64,000 bases of DNA from Sphaerolaimus hirsutus (Eukaryota > Nematoda > Chromadorea > Monhysterida > Sphaerolaimidae), in assembly GCA_964036195.1 (NCBI GenBank), contig OZ038450.1, forward strand, positions 31,436,794 through 31,500,793, given 5' to 3'. Numbering within the stretch: position 1 is the first letter of the stretch; each line of letters opens with the position of its first letter. The position numbers and the translations under genes are program-made. The notes under the pieces were generated by a model that was not told the DNA's origin, did not search any database, and was given only the letters and a program-made list of their open reading frames with translations. Positions 11,144 through 20,904 of the stretch are shown one piece after another.

Positions 11144-11207
11144 ACACTAGTTGACATCAAAAATTGTGTCAACTAAATTTTGGATAATTATTGGTTTTAC
11201 TTGGCAG

Positions 11208-11470
11208 CAGGGTTGGCAAAATCTCAGAAGAAAAAAAATCAAATACAATTTTTATACAATTTTACTACAATTTTAGTAAAAAGAATTTCACAAAAACTAA
11301 TCCTGGTCACAAAGAATAAAAAATAAAAATAAAATAATAATAAAATGGAAAATTGAAGAATAAAAAAATAAAAAAAAATGGAAAATTGAAGAAAAAATAA
11401 AAATAAAATATAATTTATTTACAATTTTACTGCAGTTTCAGTAAAAATAATTTTACTAAAACCAACCCTG
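11208..11470 (+). mobile_element. Short H4 hAT-type MITE
   Basis: CAGGGTTGGCAAAATCTCAG and TAAAACCAACCCTG are the ends. CTTGGCAG is duplicated at 11200-11207 and 11471-11478. The interior is almost only AATAAAAATAAAATAAT and TACAATTTT words, so this is a minimal derivative of the 1-kb H4 copies. Confidence 0.92.
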
Positions 11471-11529
11471 CTTGGCAGACGCTACAGTGTATGCACAACT
11501 TCATGTGTGCAGTGGCAAAAAGGATGAAA

Positions 11530-11725
11530 ATTGGGGTTAAGGGTGACTTCTAGTGAAAATTATGGTCATCGTTTTCAAAAATACTTACTTTTACATTTTC
11601 CCATGGAAATAAAAGTAAACAATTCTACTATACGTTTTCTGCACTCAGGAGTGACTAAAAATGAATATTTTACATTAACTTTGAAAACATTGATTACTTT
11701 CAACAATCTGGTTTGCAGGCATGCT
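11530..11725 (+). repeat. H3 right-end fragment
   Basis: CAAAAATACTTACTTTTAC, GTTTTCTGCACTCAGGAGTG and TTGATTACTTTCAACAATCTG match the right third of the H3 element at 16.6 kb. The left end is lost. Confidence 0.6.
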
Positions 11726-12289
11726 TAGGGTGACAAATTTCCGTTTCGGTTTTCTGCAGGCAAATTTTTTCCATTTTCCATTCCGTTTTCCGGTAATTGA
11801 ATTAATTTTTCCGTTTTCCGTTCCGTTTTCCGACTACAAAATTTTTTTCCATTTCCGTTCCTGTTTTTCTGGCTAATTATCCCTTTTCTGGCTAAATTTT
11901 CAGTTTTTCTGCCTTTTTCCGGCTGAATTTTCAGTTTTTCCGGCTGAATTTTCAGTTTTTCTGCCTTTTTTCCGTTTTCAGGCTCAATTTTCAGTTTTTC
12001 AGCCTCATATTCCCCTTTTCTGGCTCAATTGTCTGTTTTCTGTTTCAGCCAAACTGGTAAACATGCATGCAGGTTTTCAATTATGTGACTTTTTCCATTT
12101 TCCATCAAAATTTCAGCAATTTTTAGCATTTCCAGGAAATTTCCTTTTGTTTTCTGGCAAAATTTCATTTTTCCATTTCCAGTTTTCCGGCCTTGTTTTC
12201 CTTGTTGCTGAAATTTTATTTCCGTTTTCTGGCAAGTGCAAAAAAATTTCCGTTTCCATTTTCCATAACAAAATTTTTTTGACACCCTA
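11726..12289 (+). mobile_element. H6 hAT-type MITE (TTTTCCG arrays)
   Basis: TAGGGTGACAAATTTCCG and TTTTTTTGACACCCTA are the ends. The flanking octamers GGCATGCT and GGCACGCG agree at six of eight bases. Both halves are TTTTCCG/TTTTCTGGC arrays around a short unique centre with CAAACTGGTAAACATGCATG. Confidence 0.8.
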
Positions 12290-12333
12290 GGCACGCGCTG
12301 TTCCAATGTTTATCATTACTATTCGCTCATGTA

Positions 12334-12868
12334 TAGGGTTCAAACGGGATCCCGATCCCGGATCCCGTGAAATTCCGGGATTTACCAGTCCCGATCCCGA
12401 TCCTGAAACCCCAATCCTGATCCCGATCCCGAAATCTCAAAAATACCAATCCCGATCCCGAAAGTTTTCAAATCCCGATCCCGATCCCGAGAAACTCCCA
12501 AGTCCGGGATCCCGATCCCGGAAAAATTAGTGGAAATTATAAAAAGTGAAATAATGACGTTTTTGCATGCAAAAAAGTGGATGCAAACCCCCAGCGTCAA
12601 TTTTATGCCACTTTTCTGGCATCCAACAGTGTTTTGAGACCTTTATGAACAACTGTGAATGCCAGAAAAATGGCCAAAATTTCTATCCCTAGAACCCAAT
12701 CCCGATCCCGGAAAAATGCCTATCCCAATCCCGATCCCGTGACCCCAATCCCGGCCAATCCCGATCCCGAAATCTCAAATTACCAATCCCGATCCCGATC
12801 CCGAAATCTCAAAAAGTGAATCCCGATCCCGATCCTGATCCCGAAAAGTCAATCCCGTTTGAACCCTA
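12334..12868 (+). mobile_element. H2 hAT-type MITE (GGGATC arrays)
   Basis: TAGGGTTCAAACGGGATCCC and ATCCCGTTTGAACCCTA are the ends. CTCATGTA is duplicated at 12326-12333 and 12869-12876. The arrays of CCCGATCCCGA flank a centre with TTGCATGCAAAAAAG and a TTTTCTGGCATCC segment. Confidence 0.94.
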
Positions 12869-13040
12869 CTCATGTACACACATTGCCCAAATTCCCAAAA
12901 TGGTTTGTACATTTTTTCTGTTTACACACTGTTGAACTGTGCTGAACTACAATATCTCAAGAATGAGCAGTTTTTAAAAAAAAATTATGGTCTTCATTTT
13001 TGAAGATCATGTTCATACATGTTCAGGAGTATAGTAGGGG

Positions 13041-13486
13041 CAAGGACGTATCCAGGGGGGGGGCGGGGGGGGCTGCAGCCCCCCCCCCTTCCCGGGGTGA
13101 GACCTAAAAGGTGCCGGAAAATGCAACTTTTCCTATATATTTTTCGAGGTTTCTTAAAAAATTTTGCGCGAAAGCGCGCAATTTCTTGCCCATGCATTGT
13201 ATTTACAGCGGATCGGCCCCAGAAAACCAATTTCCTTGGAAATGAACAGATTTTTCCAAATTTCGCTGTATATGTATGCATATTTACATACATACAAAGC
13301 GGTTCCTGGCGCTGGCGCCAACGCCAATAGCGCCATGGCGTGGCGCCTTTGTATGGCGCTAGCGCCAAAACGCCTTTCCGTCCGTATATAGGGAAAAATT
13401 TTAGGGGGGGGGGGCTGAGCCCCCCCCCGTTCGCCGGCCCCCGTAAACAAGCAGCCCCCCGCTCAAAAATCCTGGATACGTCCCTG
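13041..13486 (+). mobile_element. H10 hAT-type MITE
   Basis: CAAGGACGTATCCAGG and CCTGGATACGTCCCTG are the ends. AGTAGGGG is duplicated at 13033-13040 and 13487-13494. The middle holds GGCGCTAGCGCC-type words. Long frames across it, read as proline-rich or GAXAPWR-like peptides, are repeat artefacts. Confidence 0.93.
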
Positions 13487-13495
13487 AGTAGGGGG

Positions 13496-14319
13496 TAAGG
13501 TTCAAACGATATATCGTATCGAATATCGAATATCGGATATCGACCATTTTTTAATATCAAATATCGATATCGAAAATTTTGAAAAAATATCGAATATCGA
13601 ATATCGATATCAAACATTTTGAAAAAATATCGAATATCGAATATCGATATCAAAAATTTTGAAAAAATATCGAATATCGATATCGAAAATCGACCATTTT
13701 TTCGATATATCGAACCTGTATTGTGTCCCCAAATTTACTTTTCATTTTCATTTTGAGATGTTTATGGTTAATCTGATGTGCTTATAGTATTGTATTTGAT
13801 GAGTAAAAGTACAGTATTTATAATGCCATTGTTGTTGGAGTGCTAAATTTGAAGCCAGAAAATGCTGATATACTTTTTTTGCAACATGCCCTTAAGCAAT
13901 TAGGTTATAAGGATGAACTGTAATATCTACCAATTGTTATTTGTCTGATACACTTTGATTCATCATGTTTTTCTTCCATTTTCTACCATTGAGTGATGTA
14001 AAGCTTGTTAAAATCACTTGTACCATTCACATTTCAGTAAAGAGATGATTAACCATGTGTGCAACCACATGAAAATACAATATGCCACTTGAAATATGCC
14101 TTGCTATACCAAAAGCATATCGCAATATTGAATATCGAAAATATTGAAATATTGAATATCGACCATTTTTCAATATCGAATATCGATATCGAGGTTCCAT
14201 ATCGTATCGATATCGAATATTGAGTTTCAGAAAAAAATATCGAATATCGATATCGAAAATTTTGAAAAAATATTGAATATCGAATATCGATATCGAAAAG
14301 TCATATCGTTTGAACCCTA
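13496..14319 (+). mobile_element. H2-ended MITE with ATCGATAT arrays
   Basis: TAAGGTTCAAACGATATATC and ATATCGTTTGAACCCTA are the ends; only the innermost bases of the H2 TIR differ. GTAGGGGG is duplicated at 13488-13495 and 14320-14327. Arrays of ATCGAATATCGATATCGAAA replace GGGATC. The target overlaps that of the neighbouring H10, shifted by one base. Confidence 0.92.
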
Positions 14320-14339
14320 GTAGGGGGGAATGTCGGCTA

Positions 14340-14592
14340 CGTCCCACCCAAATTTCATCTTGTATTTCCCCCCACAGCGAGAGTTATGGCGTCAGCAGTC
14401 AGGTCAGAAACTGACTGCCGGACCGGATCCGAACGCAGTTTACATATGCACTCAATATGGCCAGGAGTGTAAAATCTAATGAGGCCCTAGCGATTACAAC
14501 AGAAACAAAGCAAGAAAGAATACAATTTAGACTGTACCAACTAATAAAACGTACGTTTCGTTAAATTATCCGCAGTTGCAACTGGTCATTGA
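14340..14592. other. Unassigned DNA
   Basis: The first 25 bases belong to the GTAGCCGACA foldback end that hosts the preceding insertions. The rest, including CCGGACCGGATCCGAACG, shows no gene or repeat that I recognise. Confidence 0.4.
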
Positions 14593-15054
14593 CAAGGACG
14601 TAGCCAGGGGGGGGGGGCGGGGGGGGCGGCCGCCCCCCCCCTTCCCGGGCCGAACCAAAAAATGTGCCAGAAATGGCACTTCCAGAAGACGATTTTGTCG
14701 ACAGTTGAAAAAATTTTGCGCGTGAGCGCGCATTTTCCCATCACGCAACGTATATTTTCGGCTGACCAGTCTCCGCAGTCCCAAAGCCGATGAAAATGGA
14801 CTCAATTCTTGTCCATGTCGCTGTTTATCCTGTAAATTACAGCTGTTTTGGCGCCAGTTGAGCCATGGCATGGCGCCAACGAATGGCGCCAGCGCCATGG
14901 CGTGGCGCCATCGCATGGTGCCAGCGCCATGGCGCCATTCCCTTACTACAGGGGTAAAATTTTAGGGGGGGGGGGGGGCGCCGCCCCCCCCCGTTCGCCG
15001 AGCTCTGTATACAATCCGCCCCCCCCCCGCTCAAAAATCCTGGCTACGTCCCTG
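14593..15054 (+). mobile_element. H10 hAT-type MITE
   Basis: CAAGGACGTAGCCAGG and CCTGGCTACGTCCCTG are the ends. GTCATTGA is duplicated at 14585-14592 and 15055-15062. GGCGCCAGCGCCATGGCG words fill the middle. Confidence 0.93.
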
Positions 15055-15427
15055 GTCATTGACCGTACACGCTTTTAGGCTTATTCATGCCTATCCGCAA
15101 CTTTAGGCTCTTCATTTGAACATTTGCCAAGTGTGCTTTTATTGAATAGTAAAACGCGTAACGGGGCTCTTTTTTTTAAATTTTTTTCGTTTCTTTTTTC
15201 CAGTGCGGCAAATCAGAATTAAGGTGGGGGGGTTGAGTTAAAACGTTTGTGTAATATTCAAATTTGTTTGCTCAGGGGTCTCGAATGGGGGGGGGTTGGG
15301 GGGGTTACATGCAATCTATGACAATAGTGATATGAACTTCAGTACATACATAAATACATACGTAGCTGTAATAATTGGGGGAAAAATAGCGGATATTATT
15401 TCGTTTTTATAACTTTTTCATCAGTAA
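15055..15427. other. Unassigned DNA with an H1 scrap
   Basis: CAGGGGTCTCGAATGGGG at about 15274 is the first 40 bases of an H1 end and then stops. Nothing else is recognisable. Confidence 0.4.
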
Positions 15428-15663
15428 TGGCCCTACACACACTGGTCTTCACCGTGACCGATGTGAAAACTGAAATGGCGACATGGCGACATCCAGCCTA
15501 CTCTTTTTGTCTGCTTTTTGTTTTAGTTTTCAAATTTCAACTTTCATTCATTCAAATTCCAATTTAAATTCAATTAAATCATTCAACCGTGTTCATTAAT
15601 TTGCATTTGAAAAAATTTCGGTTTACACACAAAGTCACGATGAAAACTAGTGTGTGTAGGCAC
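15428..15663. repeat. TIR element (CCTACACACACTAG)
   Basis: GGCCCTACACACACTGGTCT at the left is inverted as ACTAGTGTGTGTAGGCAC at the right, and TTCACCGTGAC pairs with GTCACGATGAA. Related ends occur at 17.1, 54.4 and 62.8 kb. No clear target duplication was found. Confidence 0.7.
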
Positions 15664-15814
15664 AATTTGCTGTGAACAATCAATGTGTGTACATAAATAC
15701 ATTTACTGTAAAAAATTTTTTGCGTCTATGGGATAGAAAAACAAGTGACTGATTGTGTCTCGAGCAACAAGTAATGTAAGGAGAAATGTAAAGTGTCCAG
15801 TAAAATGCAATATA

Positions 15815-16077
15815 CCGTATTTCCTCGAAATACCCCCAGGGGTTTTATTTTTTCAGAGTGAGAATTTTGAGGGGGGTTAAACGAGGGGGGGTTTATTATT
15901 TCGCCAGAAATTTTTTGAAAACCAAGTACTCAATTGTCGTCTGAAACGTACGCAGACGTCGAAAATGCAACAAAAATCGCCTTTTATAAGACTCTAAAGA
16001 CTTGTATAAGTGTGTAGACGTATAATCACTGTTCTCGCATAACAGAGTCATCGTTTTTAATGTTCGAGGAAATACGG
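15815..16077. mobile_element. T-family MITE
   Basis: CCGTATTTCCTCGAAATACC and TGTTCGAGGAAATACGG are flanked by TA. The interior GTCTGAAACGTACGCAGACG is shared with the copies at 35.2 kb and 56.8 kb. Confidence 0.88.
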
Positions 16078-16232
16078 TAGGTTTATTGGGTATTTTACAT
16101 GACCATTACACTAGACAAATTCATCTGACATTTTACATTTCCAATTTCCAGAAATAAGCCCCAGTGAAATTTTTTCGCGTTAGAAGCAGTGATAAAATAA
16201 CTGCAGGTAGGATCATTATTTTGAGTTTAAAT

Positions 16233-16730
16233 CATAGTTGTTAAAACGTTATTACGTTTACTCAAAACGTACGTATACTCGAGTACTGACTAAATATGTT
16301 TACGTATACTTTGAAAAAAGTAGCTGTACTCGCTTTTACGTATACTTTTTGAAAGTACTCGAGTACAGAATATGTATTTCAGATAGGCTTTTCAGGGCTT
16401 TTCAGGACATAGAGGGGAAAAAAGGGGGAGAAAAAAAGGTAAAACGGAGAGAAAAAGCGAAAAATAGGAAAAAATTGCTAAAAATAGGCGCATGACACAT
16501 GTACTTGTGAATTTGATGGTCAAAATGTTCAAAAAGCTACAAAAATGAGTGATTTTGAGTGAAAATTTTCCAAAAATACGTTTTCTGGAGGGATAAGTAT
16601 TTTACTTATGTTTACACATGAGTAAAAGTAAAAAATTTATCTGTCGTTTTCTGTACTCAGGGGGTGAGTAAAAAAAATACTTTACGTTTACGAATACTAT
16701 GAAAAAAGTTTGGTACTTTTAACAACTCTG
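16233..16730 (+). mobile_element. H3 hAT-type MITE (GTATAC/CTCGAG words)
   Basis: CATAGTTGTTAAAACG and TTTTAACAACTCTG are the ends. GTTTAAAT and GTTTTAAT flank it, agreeing at seven of eight bases. The left array has ACGTATACT and GTACTCGAGTAC. The right half has TTTTCTGTACTCAGGGGGTG. Confidence 0.82.
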
Positions 16731-16896
16731 GTTTTAATAGAGTTGACCAATAATAATTTTCGCCAATAATAATAATAGTCGACAGTTGACATGAAGTAAA
16801 ACGCGTTTTACACAGATTTTCAAGTTGAAATGAACTTTTTTTGACCGGTGGTCAACTAGTTAGTGGGTAGACACATTGTAATATTCCGATGGTTGG

Positions 16897-17121
16897 AGAA
16901 ATGCCCCACCCACACTAGTTGACATCGCAAATACATGTCAACTGAATGTCAACTAAATCACACAAAAAGCATCACCCTTTTCACAGAAACAATGAAAATT
17001 TAATGTCACGATATTAAATTAACTATGCTGTATCACACGTGAAAGTTGAAATCACATAATTTACCAAAAATGTAGTTGAATTTAGTTGACACGAATTTTT
17101 ATGTCAACTAGTGTGTGCGTG
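16897..17121. repeat. S-family element, uninterrupted
   Basis: ACACTAGTTGACATCGCAAA at the left and TATGTCAACTAGTGTGTGCG at the right are inverted, with outer G/C-rich tips ending in GGGCCC. It provides the empty site for the nested copy at 2.5-4.0 kb. Confidence 0.75.
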
Positions 17122-17507
17122 GGCCCAAACCGACTTCAATTTGGGATCTCAACTTAAAAAGTGGGATTTCTTCTTTATGATACCCTAGAAATCATGTAGA
17201 GGACAATGGCTCGGCCAAATTTAGATGTCCCATCATATTTCAAGTGGCCCAAAATAGACCCATCTAAATATTTATTCGATTGCTTTATTATTTTACTTTC
17301 ATTAATTCTTCCACAAACAAAAAAATGTTGAAAAACGTCGAGTGACCACTCGAAATTTGCGCGAATGAACACGAATGAACCAGCCGTTGAAATTTTATCA
17401 GATGAAATCGAGTTTCCAAAAAAAAACATTTTAAGTGGTTTTCAGTCAAACGTGGCGGTTGGATTTGGAATTGACATTTGATTTGATTTTGAAAATAATT
17501 TTTATTG
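17122..17507. other. Unassigned DNA
   Basis: Antisense frames occur here, but none has a recognisable domain or supported splice site. No repeat ends are visible. Confidence 0.4.
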
Positions 17508-17588
17508 ACCTACCTAAATAATACATACCTAAATAAGCGCCAATAATTATTATTGGCACTTATTTAGGTATGTATTATTTAGGTAGGT
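17508..17588. repeat. Near-perfect 81-bp palindrome
   Basis: The arms at 17508-17547 and 17549-17588 differ at about one position (AAGCGCC versus AAGTGCC on the facing strand). They contain ACATACCTAAATAAG and close on AATAATTATTATT. Confidence 0.85.
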
Positions 17589-17593
17589 ATTGC

Positions 17594-17935
17594 ATGGTGC
17601 AAAACCCGCGAGCTTTATGTTTCAACTCTAACATAGGTCAGAGGGCAAAACGTCTCCCACCAGGCTCGCCGCAAGGTGACCTGGTGTTACTATGGGCATG
17701 GCGAGCTCGGTTGTTTTTACCCAACTGTATCAAGCTAACTACCATAGTGATGATAAATATTGTCACCACGATGGTAGTTACCTTGATACAGTTGGGTAAA
17801 AACAACCAGTTAGAATAAGTGTGCCATACCAAACCCGCGAGGTTTATGTTTCACTTGAAACATAGGTCTGTGCCCCAAATGTCTCTGACTAGGCTTGCCG
17901 CAAGGCAACCTGGTGTTACTATGGGCATGGCGAGC
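17594..17935 (+). ncRNA. Duplicated hairpin unit with covariation (candidate structured RNA)
   Basis: Two about 105-bp units (17602-17706 and 17831-17935) share AAACCCGCGAG, a TTTATGTTTCA...CATAGGT hairpin, a stem capped by GCAA and TGTTACTATGGGCATGGCGAG. In the GCAA stem, unit 1 pairs TCGCC with GGTGA and unit 2 pairs TTGCC with GGCAA. A C-G pair became T-A and a wobble became G-C, so pairing was kept while sequence changed. The units are separated by a 99-bp palindrome. No known RNA family is recognised. It may instead be a hairpin-rich transposon. Confidence 0.45.
17709..17807. repeat. 99-bp palindrome between the two units
   Basis: GGTTGTTTTTACCCAACTGT faces ACAGTTGGGTAAAAACAACC, and the arms continue to a centre of ATAAATATT. 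It follows unit 1 but not unit 2, so it looks inserted. Confidence 0.85.
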
Positions 17936-18110
17936 CCACTGGCTGAGCCAGTGGCGGGCAAATTTTCCCCGGCACTCGCCATTTTCCATAAGCGACCATT
18001 CGCGGTCGTGTGGCCAATGTTTTGGTCACACGATTTCGCAATGAGTTGCGCATTTTGTCTTTGGACAAACTGCGTAAACGTCGCTTTTGGCAAAATGCCC
18101 AATCGTAATA
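17936..18110 (+). repeat. Run of short hairpins
   Basis: CCACTGGCTGAGCCAGTGG is a nearly perfect palindrome. It is followed by CGACCATTCGCGGTCG, then GTGTGGCCA facing TTGGTCACAC, then CGCAATGAGTTGCG. Successive small stems at this density are unlike the flanks. Confidence 0.6.
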
Positions 18111-18502
18111 TCTAAGGAAAGTATAGGCATGAAAAAGCCCGCTTTTAAGATTGTCGTAGCGAACTTCCAATGGACGTAGATTTGCGATAGACTGAGGTTA
18201 AAATAAACAATTGAAAAACGCTATGAAACAACACTAAAATACAAGGTGACCGTGTAAATGGCGTAGATGCAAGCATAACACAACAGGAAAAATGTTCGCA
18301 GTGCCACCGAGCTAAATCGACACTTGTAAGTGTTCCTTGTAAGATTTGATATACCCTATCGCAATAAGTAAAAATTGAGTATGCCGCGGCAGCCATATTA
18401 AAAAAAGCAGCGACATGCCAGCGACAAAACCATCCAAAATAAACACTGATCGGTCTATTAAAACATACCTGACTGAGCACGTGTCTGCCGCCGAGCGCCT
18501 GT

Positions 18503-18658
18503 TCATACTTGGCACAGTGCCCAGCCGCTCCATTGACGGCGGGCGGCGCCAGGAGCGCAGATTAAGGCGAATGGCGTTAGCTCAATAGCGTCAATCTCCG
18601 GATTTGTTTGCCCTGTTTCTCGTTTGATTATGCGGGCAACCTCAGTTTCTGACGCCAT
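18503..18658 (-). CDS. Small open frame, possible first exon
   Basis: From ATG at 18658 (context TGTAATGGCG, a fair start context) the frame reads MASETEVARIIKRETGQT, then NPEIDAIELTPFALICAPG, and stops at TGA after 51 codons. The composition is mixed and protein-like, with GC content above that of the neighbourhood. I recognise no family. A donor before the stop could make it a first exon. A CpG-rich stretch at 18480-18600 covers its 3' part. Confidence 0.3.
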   Translation of the reverse strand: MASETEVARIIKRETGQTNPEIDAIELTPFALICAPGAARRQWSGWALCQV

Positions 18659-18807
18659 TACAGTTTCAAGGCGATTTCGAAAGTTTTCTTTTTTTAGTAG
18701 AATAATTTTAGGATACGAATTGCGAATTTTTCAATATTCTTTTTTAAGCTGTTGAGGTTAGAATTTTGATCATTCTTTTTGGCGCTTGGTAAGAAACACT
18801 ATAGATA

Positions 18808-18950
18808 CCGTATTACCTCGAATTATCCCCCCTTGGATTATCCCCCCCTCGAAATGCCCCCCTAAATTTCGGCTGAGGAAATAATAACCCCATCCCACTC
18901 GAAATACCCCTCCCCCTAAAATTGAGTGTAACGTGAACGTACAAGCACGC
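18808..18950 (+). repeat. T-family MITE, left part only
   Basis: CCGTATTACCTCGAATTATC is flanked by TA, and CCCCCCTCGAAATGCCCC words follow up to GAACGTACAAGC. The right end is absent. Confidence 0.7.
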
Positions 18951-19249
18951 GAACGTGTAACGCAAGCGCGCAATTCCACACTGTATGAATGATTTATCGG
19001 GTGGGCGCGCCAGCGCCATCCCTCGCTGCCGAGGGAGGGCGCAAGCGACCCACCCATAATATGGTCAGACACACCAAAATGCGGAAATCGCAAATTTAAA
19101 ATCGCAATAACTTCGGAACGCAATGCGCTAGTGCAGAACCGACTGCACCATTAAAAAGCCCGTGTCGAAAAGTACCACCATGCAAATTTTCAGATCCAAC
19201 GGTTGAGTTCGGAGGAAGTTATTACGGATTTTCTTTTTCAAGTAGTGTT
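18951..19249. other. Unassigned DNA with a GC-rich hairpin
   Basis: GCGCCATCCCTCGCTGCC faces GAGGGAGGGCGC at about 19010-19041. Nothing else is identified. Confidence 0.4.
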
Positions 19250-19250
19250 C

Positions 19251-19318
<68 letters not shown>

Positions 19319-19332
19319 CTTGTTCTTGTTCT
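19250..19332. repeat. GTT trinucleotide microsatellite
   Basis: About 22 GTT repeats are followed by TTGTTC units. In translation it gives poly-Leu, poly-Gln or poly-Asn frames. None has flanking sequence that looks coding. Confidence 0.95.
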
Positions 19333-19720
19333 CCCGACAATCTTCAAACTGCAATAACTTCCTTGAAACACGACTGATTTTCATGGTTGATGGCTCATTT
19401 GAAAGAGAATATGATGCCATTTCTTATTTTCGGGATTTTTTTTCACAGGCTCCGCCCACTTTGGTACGGTATCTGTTTGAAATTTTCAAACCTCAATAAA
19501 TTTAAATTTGAATACAAATGGGGCAATAAAAAAAATTTGTTGGTGTGTGCCATGACTAGAGCTTTCAAATGAGCCAATTTTCGGCAATTTTGGTACAGAT
19601 TTACAAAAGTTATTCGAGTTTGCTTATTTTGTGTAAAATGCGCAAACATGCCTGAACTACTGCTTGATGTGATACTGAGCATGTGACCTTGCATGCTGAT
19701 TACTATCAGGTCATAAATGT
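19333..19720. other. Unassigned DNA
   Basis: No element ends or exon-like signals are seen. Both strands carry short overlapping frames only. Confidence 0.4.
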
Positions 19721-20160
19721 CTAGTGGTTGATGTCAAGTCAAATGTCAAGTAATAAATTTCAAGTGAAATGTCGAGTCAAATGTCAAGTTAAATGTCAAG
19801 CTTAATGTCAAGTGATAAATGTCATGTCAAATGTCAAGTTAAATGTCAAGCTTAATGTCAAGTGATAAATATCATGTCAAATGTCAAGTTTAACGTCAAG
19901 TGATAAATGTCATGTCAAATGTCAAGTCTAATGTCAACTGATAAATGTCATGTCAAATGTCAAGTTTAATGTCAACTGATAAATGTCATGTCAAATGTCA
20001 AGTGACAAATTTCAAGTCAAGTCAAATAACAAGTCATATGTCAAGTCAAATTTCAAGTGGTAAATGTCAAGTCAAATCTCAAGTTAAATGTCAAGTGATC
20101 AAATATAAAGTCAAATGTCAAGTTATAAATGTCAAGTCTAAAGTCAAGTCAAATGGCAAC
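19721..20160. repeat. Satellite-like array of TGTCAAGTCAAA words
   Basis: The 11-13 bp words AAATGTCAAGT, TAATGTCAAGT and GATAAATGTCATGTC recur. Runs of about 50 bp repeat three times near 19790-19930, so there is a higher-order period. The array resumes after the H7 insertion (AAATGAGAAGTGAAATGGC). The same words appear in P elements. Confidence 0.8.
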
Positions 20161-20179
20161 TAAAAAGAGAAGTGAGAAG

Positions 20180-20904
20180 TAGGGATGGCAAGCGCTTTTT
20201 TTCGAGCGCTTTTTTTTAACAAAATGGCGCTTTTTTAAAAAAAAGCGCTAGGGTCCTAGCGCTTTTTTTTAAAAAAAGCGGTGGCAAAAAATTTTGTACT
20301 TATGCACTAGGTATTTTGCTATTTTTTCGTGAGCAAGCGCGAAATTTCAGCTGCACATTACCACTGGTGGCTGTTTTCATTGATTTTGTGGCATTTGTAT
20401 AGTCATTGCTTCTATTCCTGCATGCTATCATGTAATAATAAGTTGTGATATGTTAGTGTAGTATAGAATATTCAGCCAATGTGCTCCCACATACTTCTAC
20501 AGTGAGAAACATTAGTCTCAATGTTTTAGCCTTCTCTTATAGCCTTATTTATAAGCACTTTTTCATGCCTAACTTCACTTGAAGTCACGAAACATTCACA
20601 AACAGCGATTTACATAATGAGTCAACAAAAAAAGTAATTTTTTGGCAGAAATCACCACTTATCATGTTGTCCCATGACTACACAGCCATTCTATGGCTAT
20701 ATATCATCACAATTGCTGCCAATTGTCTGATATACCTGTATATGATGATACAGAACGATATTTTGGAGCTTTTTAGGGAACGTCTCGACATTTTTTGAAA
20801 AAAAGCGAAAAAAGCGCGTTTTTTTTTTTAAAACGCTTCTTTTTTTTAAACGCTTTTTTTTAAAAAAGCGGGGCCGTTAAAAAAAGCACTTTTTTCCATC
20901 CCTA
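20180..20904. mobile_element. H7 hAT-type MITE (AAGCGCTT arrays)
   Basis: TAGGGATGGCAAGCGC and CACTTTTTTCCATCCCTA are the ends. GTGAGAAG is duplicated at 20172-20179 and 20905-20912. The subterminal arrays are AAAAAAGCGCTTTTTT words. The centre is the shared core in reverse orientation relative to the 6.6-kb element. Confidence 0.93.

Larger units (their letters stand above)
10170..11185. repeat. S-type element split by H1
   Basis: Left remnant AGTTGACATCAAAAATTG and right remnant ACTAGTTGACATCAAAAATTG lie on either side of the H1 insertion. ACACTAGT, the H1 target, is part of the S terminus itself. Confidence 0.55.

Noticed and set aside
12025..12306. Lysine-rich 93-residue minus frame and its plus counterpart
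   Set aside because: Translation of TTTTCCG arrays of H6.
13019..13653. Open frames of 75-219 residues over the H10 and H2-type elements, proline- or isoleucine-rich
   Set aside because: They are read through TIRs and simple arrays that lack stop codons in several frames on both strands. The same peptides reappear at every copy of the element.
17594..17935. tRNA, 5S, U snRNA, spliced leader or hammerhead identity for the duplicated hairpin unit
   Set aside because: No A/B boxes, no Sm-like site, no cloverleaf and no CTGATGA/GAAA core were found.
17819..18170. Overlapping frames on both strands of 60-100 residues
   Set aside because: They run through stem-loop sequence, where both strands are similar; no recognisable domain.
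19128..19420. Poly-Gln, poly-Asn and poly-Leu frames
   Set aside because: Translation of the GTT microsatellite with no protein-like flanks.
19721..20160. Resemblance to a CRISPR array
   Set aside because: No constant repeat with unique spacers; short degenerate words in an animal genome.
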